NCBI GenBank assembly: GCA_944331725.1
Contig: CALVJE010000043.1
Location: 1 to 8,525 of the forward strand
Reading direction: 5' to 3'
DNA from: an uncultured Bacilli bacterium
GTDB taxonomy: Bacteria > Bacillota_I > Bacilli_A > RF39 > UBA660
Length of the DNA: 8,525 nucleotides
This document shows positions 1 to 6,462 of this stretch, piece by piece (the stretch's first letter is position 1; the number at the start of each line of letters is the position of its first letter). The position numbers and the translations under genes were made by a program. The notes below the pieces were generated by a model. It was not told the DNA's origin. It saw nothing but the letters and a program-made list of their open reading frames with translations, and ran no database searches.

Positions 1-1569
1 ATTGGAGACTTAGCCTCTAATACAAAAGTAGGTTATATAGCAGAAGAAGAAACAAATACCTTACCAGATGGGAAAGGAATAAACTTAGAAAAAGCAGATA
101 CAACAGGAAGCAGTAATACTTATATAATAAGAGTAATAAATAATTCAGGAAATAGTGTAACAGTTAATTTAGGAGTAAGTGTAGGACTAGATTATAACGA
201 TTTAAGTCTACCAGAAAAAGGCCATTTATTTGAAGAGATAACACATAAAGGAGAAGTAGGAACAGTAGTATTAAGTAATATAAGTAAAGATAATATATAC
301 GATGATGGAGTAGATACTTTTACTACAGGACAGTATCCTAACAATTACGTCTGGTATAGTGGAAAATTATGGAGAGCGGTGTCTGTAAATAATGAAGAGA
401 AGACAGTTAAGTTAGTAACCCAGTGGAATATAAGTGCAATTCCATATAATGCAAGTGGAAATACGTCTTTTGAAGGAAGTTATATGGAAGAGTGGCTGAA
501 TGATACTACAGTAGATGGTTTCTTAGGTAATTTAAGAGATTATGAGAATTTCATTGTAACAGATAGTGTATGGGACGCGACAATGGATAATAGAGGTTTA
601 GGAAGTATAACAAGACCTGATGGCACAACTGTAGTAGAAGATGCAGTAGGATTGTTAAATATGTATGAATACCAGACAAGTTATACAGGAACAATCTATA
701 GTAGTGGTTATTTACATAATGAATTACAATGGTGGTTAATAACCCCAGATACATCTACTAAAATATGGCAAGTAAATAGCCGAGAAGTTGGTAATGGTAA
801 TACGACTTCATATGAGCCAACGGGGACTGCAGGTATTAGACCATCAATAGTATTAAAATCAAATATAAAAATTATAGATGGAGATGGAACAGAAAATAAT
901 CCATATCGCTTAGAAGGAGATAATGACACCAATCTATCTGGTGTATTACTTTCAAGTAGATATAGTGGAGAGTATATGAGGTTTGGTAATAATGAAAATA
1001 GTCTATATCGAATAGTAAGCCATGAAACAGATGGACTAACTAAAATAACAAGTGCCGAGCCTTTAAAAAGTTCTGGAATGTTTATAACAAGTGCCTTTAG
1101 TAGTGAAAGTAGTGATATCTATTATTCATCTAGTAATGTAATAGGTACATTCTTAAATGGAGATTATTTGAATAGTTATGTAGATAGTAGTTATAATGAA
1201 ATGATAGAAGAAAGTACAACGTGGTATTTAGGTAATGTAGGTGCAGGAGAAAGTTATAAATTAGCAAAATATGCAGATACAAATATGGCAACTTATACTA
1301 CATCTACTGAAGTAAAAATTGGATTATTACGGATAGGCGAATTAATGTCGGGACAATTTACTTATATAGAAGGTAATACGACATACTGGCTATTGACCTT
1401 GAATAACCAAAAGACATTTGTAAGAACATCATATTTAGCTGGTAATGGTTCTAGTGATTTTTCTACAAAATCCTTCGGAATAAAACCATCTCTAAATCTA
1501 AAATCTAATGTAGTTATAACAGGTGGAAATGGTACTAAAAATAATCCATTTATCCTTGATCTAGCTTGA
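1..1569 (+). CDS. Surface/secreted protein with two DUF6273-like repeats (5' end outside window)
   Basis: The frame is open from the first base to the TGA at 1567-1569, giving 522 visible residues; a GTG at 379 is internal and not a start. The first ~115 residues look like a beta-rich domain containing the segment YIIRVINNSGNSVTVNL. Two tandem repeats of about 200 residues follow. Each opens with an aromatic strand (YVWYSGKLWRAV; later EYMRFGNNENSLYRIV), has a middle WWLITP/YWLLTL element, and closes with a G-I-R/K-P-S...LKSN...G-N/D-G-T-x-N-N-P block. This layout resembles DUF6273-type domains common in surface proteins of gut Firmicutes. No LPXTG signal, membrane segment or cell-wall domain is visible at the C-terminus, so any export or anchoring signal must lie upstream. 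Codon choice is unusual: by hand count Val is about 29 GTA to 4 GTT, the reverse of dnaB. Function unknown; binding or adhesion is a guess. Confidence 0.8.
   Translation: MGDLASNTKVGYIAEEETNTLPDGKGINLEKADTTGSSNTYIIRVINNSGNSVTVNLGVSVGLDYNDLSLPEKGHLFEEITHKGEVGTVVLSNISKDNIYDDGVDTFTTGQYPNNYVWYSGKLWRAVSVNNEEKTVKLVTQWNISAIPYNASGNTSFEGSYMEEWLNDTTVDGFLGNLRDYENFIVTDSVWDATMDNRGLGSITRPDGTTVVEDAVGLLNMYEYQTSYTGTIYSSGYLHNELQWWLITPDTSTKIWQVNSREVGNGNTTSYEPTGTAGIRPSIVLKSNIKIIDGDGTENNPYRLEGDNDTNLSGVLLSSRYSGEYMRFGNNENSLYRIVSHETDGLTKITSAEPLKSSGMFITSAFSSESSDIYYSSSNVIGTFLNGDYLNSYVDSSYNEMIEESTTWYLGNVGAGESYKLAKYADTNMATYTTSTEVKIGLLRIGELMSGQFTYIEGNTTYWLLTLNNQKTFVRTSYLAGNGSSDFSTKSFGIKPSLNLKSNVVITGGNGTKNNPFILDLA
346..912 (+). 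repeat. Protein repeat unit 1 of the surface protein
   Basis: This unit runs from YVWYSGKLWRAV to the closing block GIRPSIVLKSN...GTENNPYRL. Its closing block lines up with that of unit 2 at a distance of 215 residues. Identity is clear in the protein but weak in the DNA, so the duplication is old. Confidence 0.65.
970..1566 (+). repeat. Protein repeat unit 2 of the surface protein
   Basis: This unit runs from EYMRFGNNENSLYRIV to the C-terminus, closing with GIKPSLNLKSN...GTKNNPFIL. It shares the YWLLT element and closing block with unit 1. The protein ends four residues after the repeat. Confidence 0.65.
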
Positions 1570-1581
1570 TATATCAACAAA

Positions 1582-1599
1582 TTTACGAAAATTCGTAAA
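1582..1599. promoter_or_regulatory. Perfect inverted repeat, possible operator of the HTH regulator
   Basis: TTTACGAA, two bases, then TTCGTAAA: 8-bp arms with no mismatch. It lies just upstream of the candidate -35 of the HTH gene at 1654. No T-run follows on either strand, so it does not look like a terminator. A second perfect 12-bp palindrome, TTGATATATCAA, sits at 1566-1577 over the stop codon of the surface protein. Autoregulation by the HTH protein is an inference from position. Confidence 0.45.
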
Positions 1600-1605
1600 A
1601 AAGTA

Positions 1606-1634
1606 TTGATTATCCGTATATCCTATGCTACATT
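1606..1634 (+). promoter_or_regulatory. Candidate sigma-A promoter of the HTH gene
   Basis: TTGATT (1606-1611), 17 bp, TACATT (1629-1634), with TG one base upstream of the -10 (extended -10). Each hexamer matches consensus at 4 of 6. Transcription would begin near 1641, leaving a very short leader. Confidence 0.4.
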
Positions 1635-1640
1635 ATTAGT

Positions 1641-1647
1641 GGGAGGG
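1641..1647 (+). promoter_or_regulatory. Ribosome binding site fixing the HTH start at 1654
   Basis: GGGAGGG lies 6 nt before ATG 1654. An in-frame TTG at 1606 has no comparable site and would add 16 residues with no family support, so the ATG is preferred. Confidence 0.8.
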
Positions 1648-1653
1648 AAACTT

Positions 1654-1911
1654 ATGGATAGAATTAAAGCTATGGAAGAAAGAAAAGCTAAAGTAGATGA
1701 GTTAGAAAGAGAGTTTGTGGAAGATTTTATTAAATTAAGAAAAGATAAACATTTAACACAAGAATCTCTTGCTAATAAATCTGGTGTTATTAGATTAACT
1801 ATTACAAGAATAGAGAATTTTATTACTTCTCCACAAATTAATACTTTAATTAAAATATTAAAACCTATTGGTTATACTATTAAAATAGTTCCAATTAAAA
1901 AGAAGAAGTAG
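1654..1911 (+). CDS. Small XRE/HigA-like HTH regulator, apparently a solitary antitoxin
   Basis: The 85-residue protein has a charged N-terminal helix (about 1-22), then an HTH_3/XRE fold (about 23-68) with the recognisable run LTQESLANKSGV followed by a recognition helix containing TITRIEN. It ends in a short beta-strand and lysine tail (GYTIKIVPIKKKK). This build matches HigA-type antitoxin regulators and small XRE regulators, which bind operator DNA as dimers. A HigA normally sits next to a HigB/RelE-type toxin. None is present: the upstream gene is the surface protein, and downstream come a terminator and dnaB. It therefore looks orphan, or acts as an ordinary regulator. The inverted repeat at 1582-1599 is a plausible operator. 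The HTH call is firm; the antitoxin link is an inference. Confidence 0.85.
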   Translation: MDRIKAMEERKAKVDELEREFVEDFIKLRKDKHLTQESLANKSGVIRLTITRIENFITSPQINTLIKILKPIGYTIKIVPIKKKK

Positions 1912-1915
1912 TTTT

Positions 1916-1949
1916 GAGATTAGAAATTTCTAATCTCTTTTAATTTTTT
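1916..1949 (+). terminator. Rho-independent terminator after the HTH gene
   Basis: GAGATTAGAAA (1916-1926) and TTTCTAATCTC (1927-1937) form a perfect 22-bp palindrome, four bases after the TAG stop and followed by a T-rich tract. It separates the HTH gene from dnaB. Confidence 0.85.
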
Positions 1950-1963
1950 GTAGAAATTTTTTC

Positions 1964-1969
1964 TATAAT
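1964..1969 (+). promoter_or_regulatory. Candidate -10 box of dnaB
   Basis: A perfect TATAAT 37 nt before the dnaB ATG, just after the preceding terminator. The sequence 17 bp upstream (TAATTT) is a poor -35. A second -10-like hexamer, TATACT, lies at 1974-1979, so the exact promoter is uncertain. Confidence 0.35.
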
Positions 1970-1986
1970 CCTCTATACTATTTTCT

Positions 1987-1992
1987 AGGAAG
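1987..1992 (+). promoter_or_regulatory. Ribosome binding site fixing the dnaB start at 2001
   Basis: AGGAAG lies 8 nt before ATG 2001. An in-frame GTG at 1992 overlaps this site and would have no usable spacing, so ATG 2001 is the better start. Confidence 0.7.
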
Positions 1993-2000
1993 TGAAGACT

Positions 2001-3311
2001 ATGAGAAATATATCTATTTTACCTGCAGATACTTATGTAGTTGTTAATAAAACCGTTATTAGAGAAGATGATAGACGCCTTTTGACTATGCTTTATCAAC
2101 CTATTATTGGATATACTGCTGTTAGTCTTTATTTTACTTTTGTAGATGATTTGGATGAGTTGAATAGAATTAGTACTGACTTAAATCATCATCATTTAAT
2201 GAGTATTATGCAACTACGTTTAGAAGATATTATAATTGCTAGAGAGAAGTTAGAAGCGGTGGGACTTTTAAAGACTTACTTAAAAAAGGGTAATGTTAAT
2301 AATTATGTTTATCTTTTATATTCTCCTATTAGTGCTAATGAGTTTTTTAATCATCCTATACTAAATGTAGTTTTATATAATAATATTGGTAAGAGGGAAT
2401 ATTTAAAAAGACAAGAGATGTTTAAAGTACCTAGGGTTAGATTAACTGATTATGAAGATGTTTCTCATAAATTTAATGAAGTGTTTAAGAGTAGTAATTT
2501 AAAGCCTTTTGAAGTTATTGAAGATATAGAGAAACGTGAAGAGGGTACAATTATTTTAGATGATATGATAGACTTTAATCTTTTAATTGCATCTATTCCA
2601 AGTGGTCTTGTTAGTAATAGATGTTTTAATGAAGATATTAAGAAGCTTATTAATAATCTTGCTTTAGTATATAATATAGATACTGAAAGAATGAGTGGAC
2701 TTGTTAGGGCTTCTTTAAATGAAAAAGGACTTATAGATAAAGCTTTACTTAGAAAAAATTGTCGTAATTATTATTCTTTTGAAAATGTAGGTAATCTTCC
2801 TACATTAGTTTATCAAACACAACCTGATTATTTAAAGAAACCTGTTGGAGATAATTCTAAATGGGCTAAGATGGTTTATACTTTTGAAAATACTAGTCCT
2901 TATGATTATTTGAGAAGTAAATATAAGGGAGCGGAACCTACTAAGAGAGATTTACAATTAATAGAAGAGTTAATGATAGATCAAAAACTTAGTGCAGGGG
3001 TTGTTAATGTACTTATTTCTTATGCTTTGAAAGTTAATAATCAAAAGTTAAATCGTAATTACTTAGAGACAATTGCAGGACAATGGAAGCGTCTTAATAT
3101 AGAAACAGTTGAAGAAGCGATGAAATTAACAGAGAAAGAATATAAAAAGATGAAGAAAATTGCTACTACAACTACTAAGAGTAAAACTGTAGTTAAGAAA
3201 AATAGTAAAGAAGAGATATTACCTGATTGGTTTGATAAAGAAGTAGATGCTAGTAGTGTTAATGAAGAGGAGAAAGAAGAGTTGGATAAACTAATAGATA
3301 GTCTTGTATAA
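2001..3311 (+). CDS. dnaB: Replication initiation and membrane attachment protein DnaB (DnaD/DnaB family)
   Basis: The 436-residue protein matches the Firmicute DnaB co-loader, which works with DnaA, DnaD and DnaI to place the replicative helicase at oriC and restart sites. It is not the helicase called DnaB in E. coli. The N-terminal winged-helix region (about 1-115) contains the family run LLTMLYQPIIGYTAVSLYF. A second DnaD-like domain (about 296-375) begins SPYDYL and carries the family signature YxxxIxxxW as YLETIAGQW (354-362). A lysine-rich linker follows, then LPDWFDKEV and an acidic tail, the usual ending for this family. Length is close to the B. subtilis protein. In B. subtilis dnaI follows directly; here the next gene is an unrelated membrane protein with its own promoter, and dnaI is not in the window. 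Confidence 0.9.
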   Translation: MRNISILPADTYVVVNKTVIREDDRRLLTMLYQPIIGYTAVSLYFTFVDDLDELNRISTDLNHHHLMSIMQLRLEDIIIAREKLEAVGLLKTYLKKGNVNNYVYLLYSPISANEFFNHPILNVVLYNNIGKREYLKRQEMFKVPRVRLTDYEDVSHKFNEVFKSSNLKPFEVIEDIEKREEGTIILDDMIDFNLLIASIPSGLVSNRCFNEDIKKLINNLALVYNIDTERMSGLVRASLNEKGLIDKALLRKNCRNYYSFENVGNLPTLVYQTQPDYLKKPVGDNSKWAKMVYTFENTSPYDYLRSKYKGAEPTKRDLQLIEELMIDQKLSAGVVNVLISYALKVNNQKLNRNYLETIAGQWKRLNIETVEEAMKLTEKEYKKMKKIATTTTKSKTVVKKNSKEEILPDWFDKEVDASSVNEEEKEELDKLIDSLV

Positions 3312-3332
3312 TTTGTTAATTTGTGATATAAT
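3304..3332 (+). promoter_or_regulatory. Extended -10 promoter of the membrane-anchored protein
   Basis: TTGTAT (3304-3309, overlapping the dnaB stop), 17 bp, perfect TATAAT (3327-3332), with TG one base upstream of the -10. It gives the 3357 gene a start independent of dnaB. Confidence 0.6.
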
Positions 3333-3356
3333 AGGCGGTAATTTAGGGGGTTAATT

Positions 3357-3833
3357 ATGGATAATTTATTAGTTAGGAAATATGTTATAGATATAGTGTT
3401 TATTATTGTAGTTATATCTTTATTAACTTGGTTTTGGTTTGGTCCTTATCAAGATAAAGTTAGAATAAAAGAGTCTTTGAGAGCTAATAATTTGGAGTTT
3501 AATGATAGTATTAGTTATAATGGTTTTGATTCTTTTAGTTTAGATAATAATAAAATTACTAAAGAATTTAGTGTTACTAATAATGGTGATGAAGAGATTA
3601 GTTATGTTGTTAGTTTTGATAATTTGACTAATGAGAAGAATAACTTTGTAAATTATATCTTAACTGATAGTGAAGGAAATGTTATTAAAAGAAATTTATC
3701 TTTAGATGGGTATATTTTAGAAAATAATATTAGTCCTTTAGAGACTAAAGAATATAAAATAATTTTATGGTATGATGATGAAAATACAATAGATGGTAAT
3801 TTAGAACTTATTTTAAATTCTAGTATTGCTTAA
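3357..3833 (+). CDS. Membrane-anchored extracellular beta-domain protein, unknown function
   Basis: The 158-residue protein begins at an ATG 6 nt after AGGGGG. It has one hydrophobic segment (about 9-29) after a short N-terminus with R7 and K8, then an exported region rich in Asn, Asp and Ser. No signal peptidase or lipobox cysteine is seen, so it probably stays as an N-terminal anchor. The exported part resembles a single immunoglobulin-like beta-sandwich: KEFSVTNNGDEEISYVV, a middle ILTDSEGNVIKR hairpin, and NISPLETKEYKIILWY, an arrangement loosely like camelysin/TasA or DUF4352-type domains. I do not recognise a named family. It has its own promoter and no clear terminator before the tRNA, and nothing ties it to DNA replication. 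Confidence 0.75.
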   Translation: MDNLLVRKYVIDIVFIIVVISLLTWFWFGPYQDKVRIKESLRANNLEFNDSISYNGFDSFSLDNNKITKEFSVTNNGDEEISYVVSFDNLTNEKNNFVNYILTDSEGNVIKRNLSLDGYILENNISPLETKEYKIILWYDDENTIDGNLELILNSSIA

Positions 3834-3858
3834 CAAATATAAAGAGATATGTTAAAAT
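3830..3858 (+). promoter_or_regulatory. Strong promoter of the tRNA-Arg gene
   Basis: TTAACA (3830-3835, 5/6 matches), 17 bp, TAAAAT (3853-3858, 5/6), with TG one base before the -10. The predicted start near 3865 is about 11 nt before the mature tRNA. The -35 overlaps the stop codon of the preceding gene. Confidence 0.65.
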
Positions 3859-3875
3859 AAATATATCTTTTATTT

Positions 3876-3950
3876 GTCTCTATAGTTCAACGGATAGAAC
3901 AAGGCCCTCCTAAGGCTTAGATGAAGGTTCGATTCCTTCTAGGGACACCA
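3876..3950 (+). tRNA. tRNA-Arg (anticodon CCT)
   Basis: A 75-nt cloverleaf folds cleanly by eye. The acceptor GTCTCTA pairs with TAGGGAC (one G-T). The D stem is GTTC/GAAC, and the anticodon stem AGGCC/GGCTT encloses loop CTCCTAA, so bases 34-36 are CCT and read AGG. The T stem is GAAGG/CCTTC with loop TTCGATT. The CCA end is encoded in the DNA. No terminator follows before the next gene, so transcription probably continues into it. Confidence 0.95.
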
Positions 3951-3966
3951 TTTTGATTATAAATAT

Positions 3967-3972
3967 GAGGTG
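3967..3972 (+). promoter_or_regulatory. Ribosome binding site fixing the PrdX start at 3977
   Basis: GAGGTG ends 4 nt before ATG 3977. In-frame TTG 3953 and ATG 3965 lack such a site; 3965 overlaps it. Confidence 0.65.
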
Positions 3973-3976
3973 TTTT

Positions 3977-4519
3977 ATGATATATATTAGTGAAATTAGT
4001 AATAAACCTTTAGAAAGAGGTAATAATAATAATCAAGATCAAACTTTTGATTTGTTAGAAAAATTAAATATAGATTTTTCTTGTGTTTCTAATGATGTTG
4101 TGGAAACAATGGAAGAATGTGAAGAATTAGATAAAGTATTAGAAGTAGAGATAAGAAAGAGTCTTTTAGTGAGAAATCAAAAGAAAACTAGATATTATTT
4201 AGTTGTTATGCCTGCTTCTAAGAGATGTGATATGAAAGAATTAGCTTTGCTACTTGATGAGAATAAATTATCATTTGCTTCAAGTTCTGATATGTTAAGT
4301 TTATTAAATTCTATTCCTGGTTCTTTATCTATTATGGGACTTATTAATGATAAAGATAATAGTGTTCAATTAGTTTTTGATAAAAGTATTTTAGATAGTG
4401 AATATTTTGGGTGTAATACTGGGACTAATAAGTCTCATTTGAAGTTAAAAACTTCTGATGTAATAGATAAAATATTACCTTATATTAATCATAATCCTAT
4501 TATTATTGATATTGAATAA
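3977..4519 (+). CDS. PrdX/YbaK-type prolyl-tRNA editing deacylase
   Basis: The 180-residue protein has the YbaK/EbsC fold of free-standing editing enzymes that hydrolyse mischarged aminoacyl-tRNA. It fits the PrdX/ProX branch, which clears alanine from tRNA-Pro. Seen in order: RKSLLVRNQKK with K61 at the likely catalytic lysine position; YLVVMPASKRCDMKELA (74-90); LSFAS (98-102); IPGSLSIMGLINDKD (113-127), the strongest family signature; a VQLVFDKSIL strand; and a C-terminal strand IIIDIE. Length is typical. It begins 26 nt after tRNA-Arg with no terminator between, so the two are likely co-transcribed. The tRNA is arginine and not proline, so the link is probably transcriptional only. Other YbaK enzymes act on Cys-tRNA-Pro; the exact substrate cannot be read from the sequence. 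Confidence 0.85.
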   Translation: MIYISEISNKPLERGNNNNQDQTFDLLEKLNIDFSCVSNDVVETMEECEELDKVLEVEIRKSLLVRNQKKTRYYLVVMPASKRCDMKELALLLDENKLSFASSSDMLSLLNSIPGSLSIMGLINDKDNSVQLVFDKSILDSEYFGCNTGTNKSHLKLKTSDVIDKILPYINHNPIIIDIE

Positions 4520-4547
4520 TATAAGTATATAGTTTATTTATGTTATT

Positions 4548-4582
4548 AAAGACAACTTTTTGTTAGTCTTTTTATTTTTTTT
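4548..4582 (+). terminator. Rho-independent terminator after the editing gene
   Basis: AAAGACAAC (4548-4556), a five-T loop, then GTTAGTCTTT: nine pairs with one bulged A, followed by TTATTTTTTTT. It isolates the tRNA/PrdX unit from the MerR-type promoter that begins two bases later. Confidence 0.8.
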
Positions 4583-4583
4583 G

Positions 4584-4614
4584 TTGACTTGGGAGTGAGT
4601 CACGGGTGTATTAT
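4584..4614 (+). promoter_or_regulatory. MerR-type promoter/operator of the hydrogenase operon (19-bp spacer)
   Basis: TTGACT (4584-4589) and TATTAT (4609-4614) are separated by exactly 19 bp, the overlong spacing that MerR activators correct by twisting the DNA. The spacer holds GTGA-G-TCAC (4595-4603), whose centre at 4599 is the centre of the spacer. The wider element GGAGTGAGTCACGG (4592-4605) recurs, 12/14 identical and reversed, in the promoter at 8168-8198. The leader to the first ATG would be only about 15 nt. Confidence 0.75.
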
Positions 4615-4635
4615 AAAAAGTAGGAGGGATGATTT

Positions 4636-5100
4636 ATGGAAAAGATTTTGTTTGTTAATAGTAGTCCAAATAAAAATGGTAATACTTATAAAATTGGTGA
4701 AGAATTATTAAGGGGTTATGAACATAAAGTTTTACAGATGGTAGATTATAGAATATCTCAGTATGGACAAGTATTTGAAGATGATGAGATGAAAGAGGTA
4801 TTAAAAGAAATGGATAAATATGATATTCTAGTAATAGGTAGTCCTGTTTATTGGTATACTGTAGGTGGTATGTTAAAGACTTTTATAGATAGACTTTATA
4901 TGTTACCTGAGGCAGAGGCTTTAAGAGGGAAAAAGTTATATTTATTCGCTCAAGGTTCTGCACCTAGTCAAGATACAGTTAAATCTATAGAATTTCTTTC
5001 TAATAGATTAAGTTATTTAATGGGGATGGAATTAAAGGGTGTTGTTACTGATAAATCTGATGGAAAAGAGATATTAAATAGAATGAAATTTGATTTTTAA
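4636..5100 (+). CDS. Flavodoxin-fold NAD(P)H oxidoreductase (FMN reductase family)
   Basis: The 154-residue cytoplasmic protein has the flavodoxin_2/FMN-reductase fold. Residues 4-17 (ILFVNSSPNKNGNT) form the first strand and the FMN phosphate loop. Residues 65-86 include DILVIGSPVYWYTVGGM, the flavin-ring loop of NAD(P)H:FMN and quinone reductases, then KTFIDR. It has no cysteine, so it is not an iron-sulfur flavoprotein. At 154 residues it is shorter than many relatives (about 180-200). The start is fixed by GGAGGG 7 nt upstream. It is the first gene of the MerR-promoted operon, and its stop codon overlaps the ribosome binding site of the hydrogenase gene (12-nt gap). It may shuttle electrons with the hydrogenase or reduce quinones or other electrophiles; the substrate cannot be told. 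Confidence 0.85.
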   Translation: MEKILFVNSSPNKNGNTYKIGEELLRGYEHKVLQMVDYRISQYGQVFEDDEMKEVLKEMDKYDILVIGSPVYWYTVGGMLKTFIDRLYMLPEAEALRGKKLYLFAQGSAPSQDTVKSIEFLSNRLSYLMGMELKGVVTDKSDGKEILNRMKFDF

Positions 5101-5112
5101 GGATGTTGTTAT

Positions 5113-6462
5113 ATGAAGGAAGAAGATTTAGAGATTGTTTATTCTAAAGATAATGAAGCGATAGAAAAAGATTATAGTAAATGTATTTCTTGTGGATATT
5201 GTGTTAAGACTTGTCGTGATGAAGTTACTGTTGCTAGAATGTATGAGATAAAAAGAAGTATTGAACCTATTTGTATAAACTGCGGACAGTGTGTTAATAT
5301 GTGTCCTACAGAAAGTATTCACGAGAAGTTTGATTATTTAAGACTTAAGAAATTACTAAAAAATAAAAATATTGTAAAGACTGTTAGTATCGCTCCTGCT
5401 GTTAGAGTAGCGATAGGTGAAGAGTTTGGGGAAGCCTTAGGAGAAAATTTGGAAGGAAGAGTTGTTACGGCTTTAAGAAAGTTAGGCTTTGATTATGTTT
5501 TTGATATTACTTTTGGAGCTGATTTAACGATTATGGAAGAAGCGATGGAGTTAGTTAATCGTATTAAAAATAAAGGAATTCTACCAATGTTTACTTCTTG
5601 TTGTCCTGCTTGGGTAAAGTATGCAGAAATCTTTTATCCAGAGTTTATACCTAATCTATCTAGTTGTAAAAGTCCTATTACAATGCAATCTACAATGATT
5701 AAGACTTATTTTGCAGGCAAGAAAAAAATACCTGCTAAAGATATATTGAATGTTGTTATCGCTCCTTGTACGGCTAAGAAGAGTGAGATTAAAAGAGATG
5801 AAGTAAATAGATCAGGGGTCTCTGATACTGATTTTGTTTTAACTACTAGAGAGTTAGCATTGTTATTAAAAGAAGAAGGTATTGATTTAATATCTTTAGA
5901 AAATAGTACTTTTGATTCTCCTTTAGGAAAAGGTAGTAGTGCAGGGTTAATCTTTGGAAATAGTGGAGGAGTGTTGGAAGCTGTTCTTAGAACGGCTTAT
6001 TACTATTTAACGGGAAAGAATTTAAGTAAAGAAGAATTAGTATTTAATGAAGTTAGAGGAATGGAAGGTATTAAAGAAGTGTCTGTTATGATAGATAACT
6101 TAGAGATTAAAGTTGCAGTTCTTAATGGTATCTCTAATGCTAAAATATTATTAGATAAGATAAGAAATGGAGAAGTCAATTATCATTTTGTTGAGGTTAT
6201 GAACTGTTTAGGTGGTTGTATTGCCGGAGGAGGACAACCTAAAAGTACTTTACTTAATCTTAATAAGACAAGGTTTGCTAGAATGAATGGTATTTATAAA
6301 GAAGATGAAAAAGCTAGTCTTAGATTGTGTCACGAAAATCCTGAGATAAAAGAAATATATAAAGACTTTTTAGAATATCCTAATAGTCCTAAAGCGAAAG
6401 AATTACTTCATACTACTTATCAGGATAAATCTTATTTGTTGGGAGGTAAGATGAATGAATGA
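5113..6462 (+). CDS. [FeFe] hydrogenase, 2x[4Fe-4S] form, probably group A2 (glutamate-synthase-linked)
   Basis: The 449-residue enzyme interconverts protons plus electrons and H2. The N-terminal ferredoxin domain carries two [4Fe-4S] motifs: C24, C27, C30, C34 and C54, C57, C60, C64. The H-cluster domain shows all three signatures: L1 TSCCPAW (161-167), with C163 at the proton-relay position and C164 as ligand; L2 APCTAKKSE (217-225); and L3 EVMNCLGGCIAGGGQP (361-376), with ligands C365 and C369. The small-subunit region at 390-437 has RLCHENPEIKEIY and LLHTTY. L2 usually reads MPC; here the Met is Ala217. The next gene is GltD-like and overlaps by 8 nt, the arrangement of group A2 hydrogenases, suggesting NAD(P)H as partner. 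The maturases HydE, HydF and HydG are not in the window and must be encoded elsewhere for activity. Confidence 0.93.
   Translation: MKEEDLEIVYSKDNEAIEKDYSKCISCGYCVKTCRDEVTVARMYEIKRSIEPICINCGQCVNMCPTESIHEKFDYLRLKKLLKNKNIVKTVSIAPAVRVAIGEEFGEALGENLEGRVVTALRKLGFDYVFDITFGADLTIMEEAMELVNRIKNKGILPMFTSCCPAWVKYAEIFYPEFIPNLSSCKSPITMQSTMIKTYFAGKKKIPAKDILNVVIAPCTAKKSEIKRDEVNRSGVSDTDFVLTTRELALLLKEEGIDLISLENSTFDSPLGKGSSAGLIFGNSGGVLEAVLRTAYYYLTGKNLSKEELVFNEVRGMEGIKEVSVMIDNLEIKVAVLNGISNAKILLDKIRNGEVNYHFVEVMNCLGGCIAGGGQPKSTLLNLNKTRFARMNGIYKEDEKASLRLCHENPEIKEIYKDFLEYPNSPKAKELLHTTYQDKSYLLGGKMNE

Noticed and set aside
379..381. GTG as a start of the surface protein
   Set aside because: The frame is open to base 1 with continuous protein-like sequence, no ribosome binding site precedes it, and it falls inside repeat unit 1.
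551..932. Two minus-strand open frames inside the surface-protein gene
   Set aside because: They lie wholly within a long, repeat-bearing coding frame, lack ribosome binding sites and resemble no protein; shadows of the real gene.
3841..3870. Hairpin AAAGAGATAT/ATATATCTTT as a terminator of the 3357 gene
   Set aside because: The stem is AT-rich with an internal mismatch, a 10-nt loop and no proper T-run, and it overlaps a much better match to the tRNA promoter.
4638..5097. Iron-sulfur flavoprotein instead of simple flavodoxin-fold reductase
   Set aside because: The translated protein has no cysteine at all, so it cannot carry the cysteine-bound cluster.
5128..5322. Minus-strand open frame over the hydrogenase ferredoxin domain
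   Set aside because: The plus frame holds conserved cluster motifs here; the reverse frame is low-complexity and unsupported.
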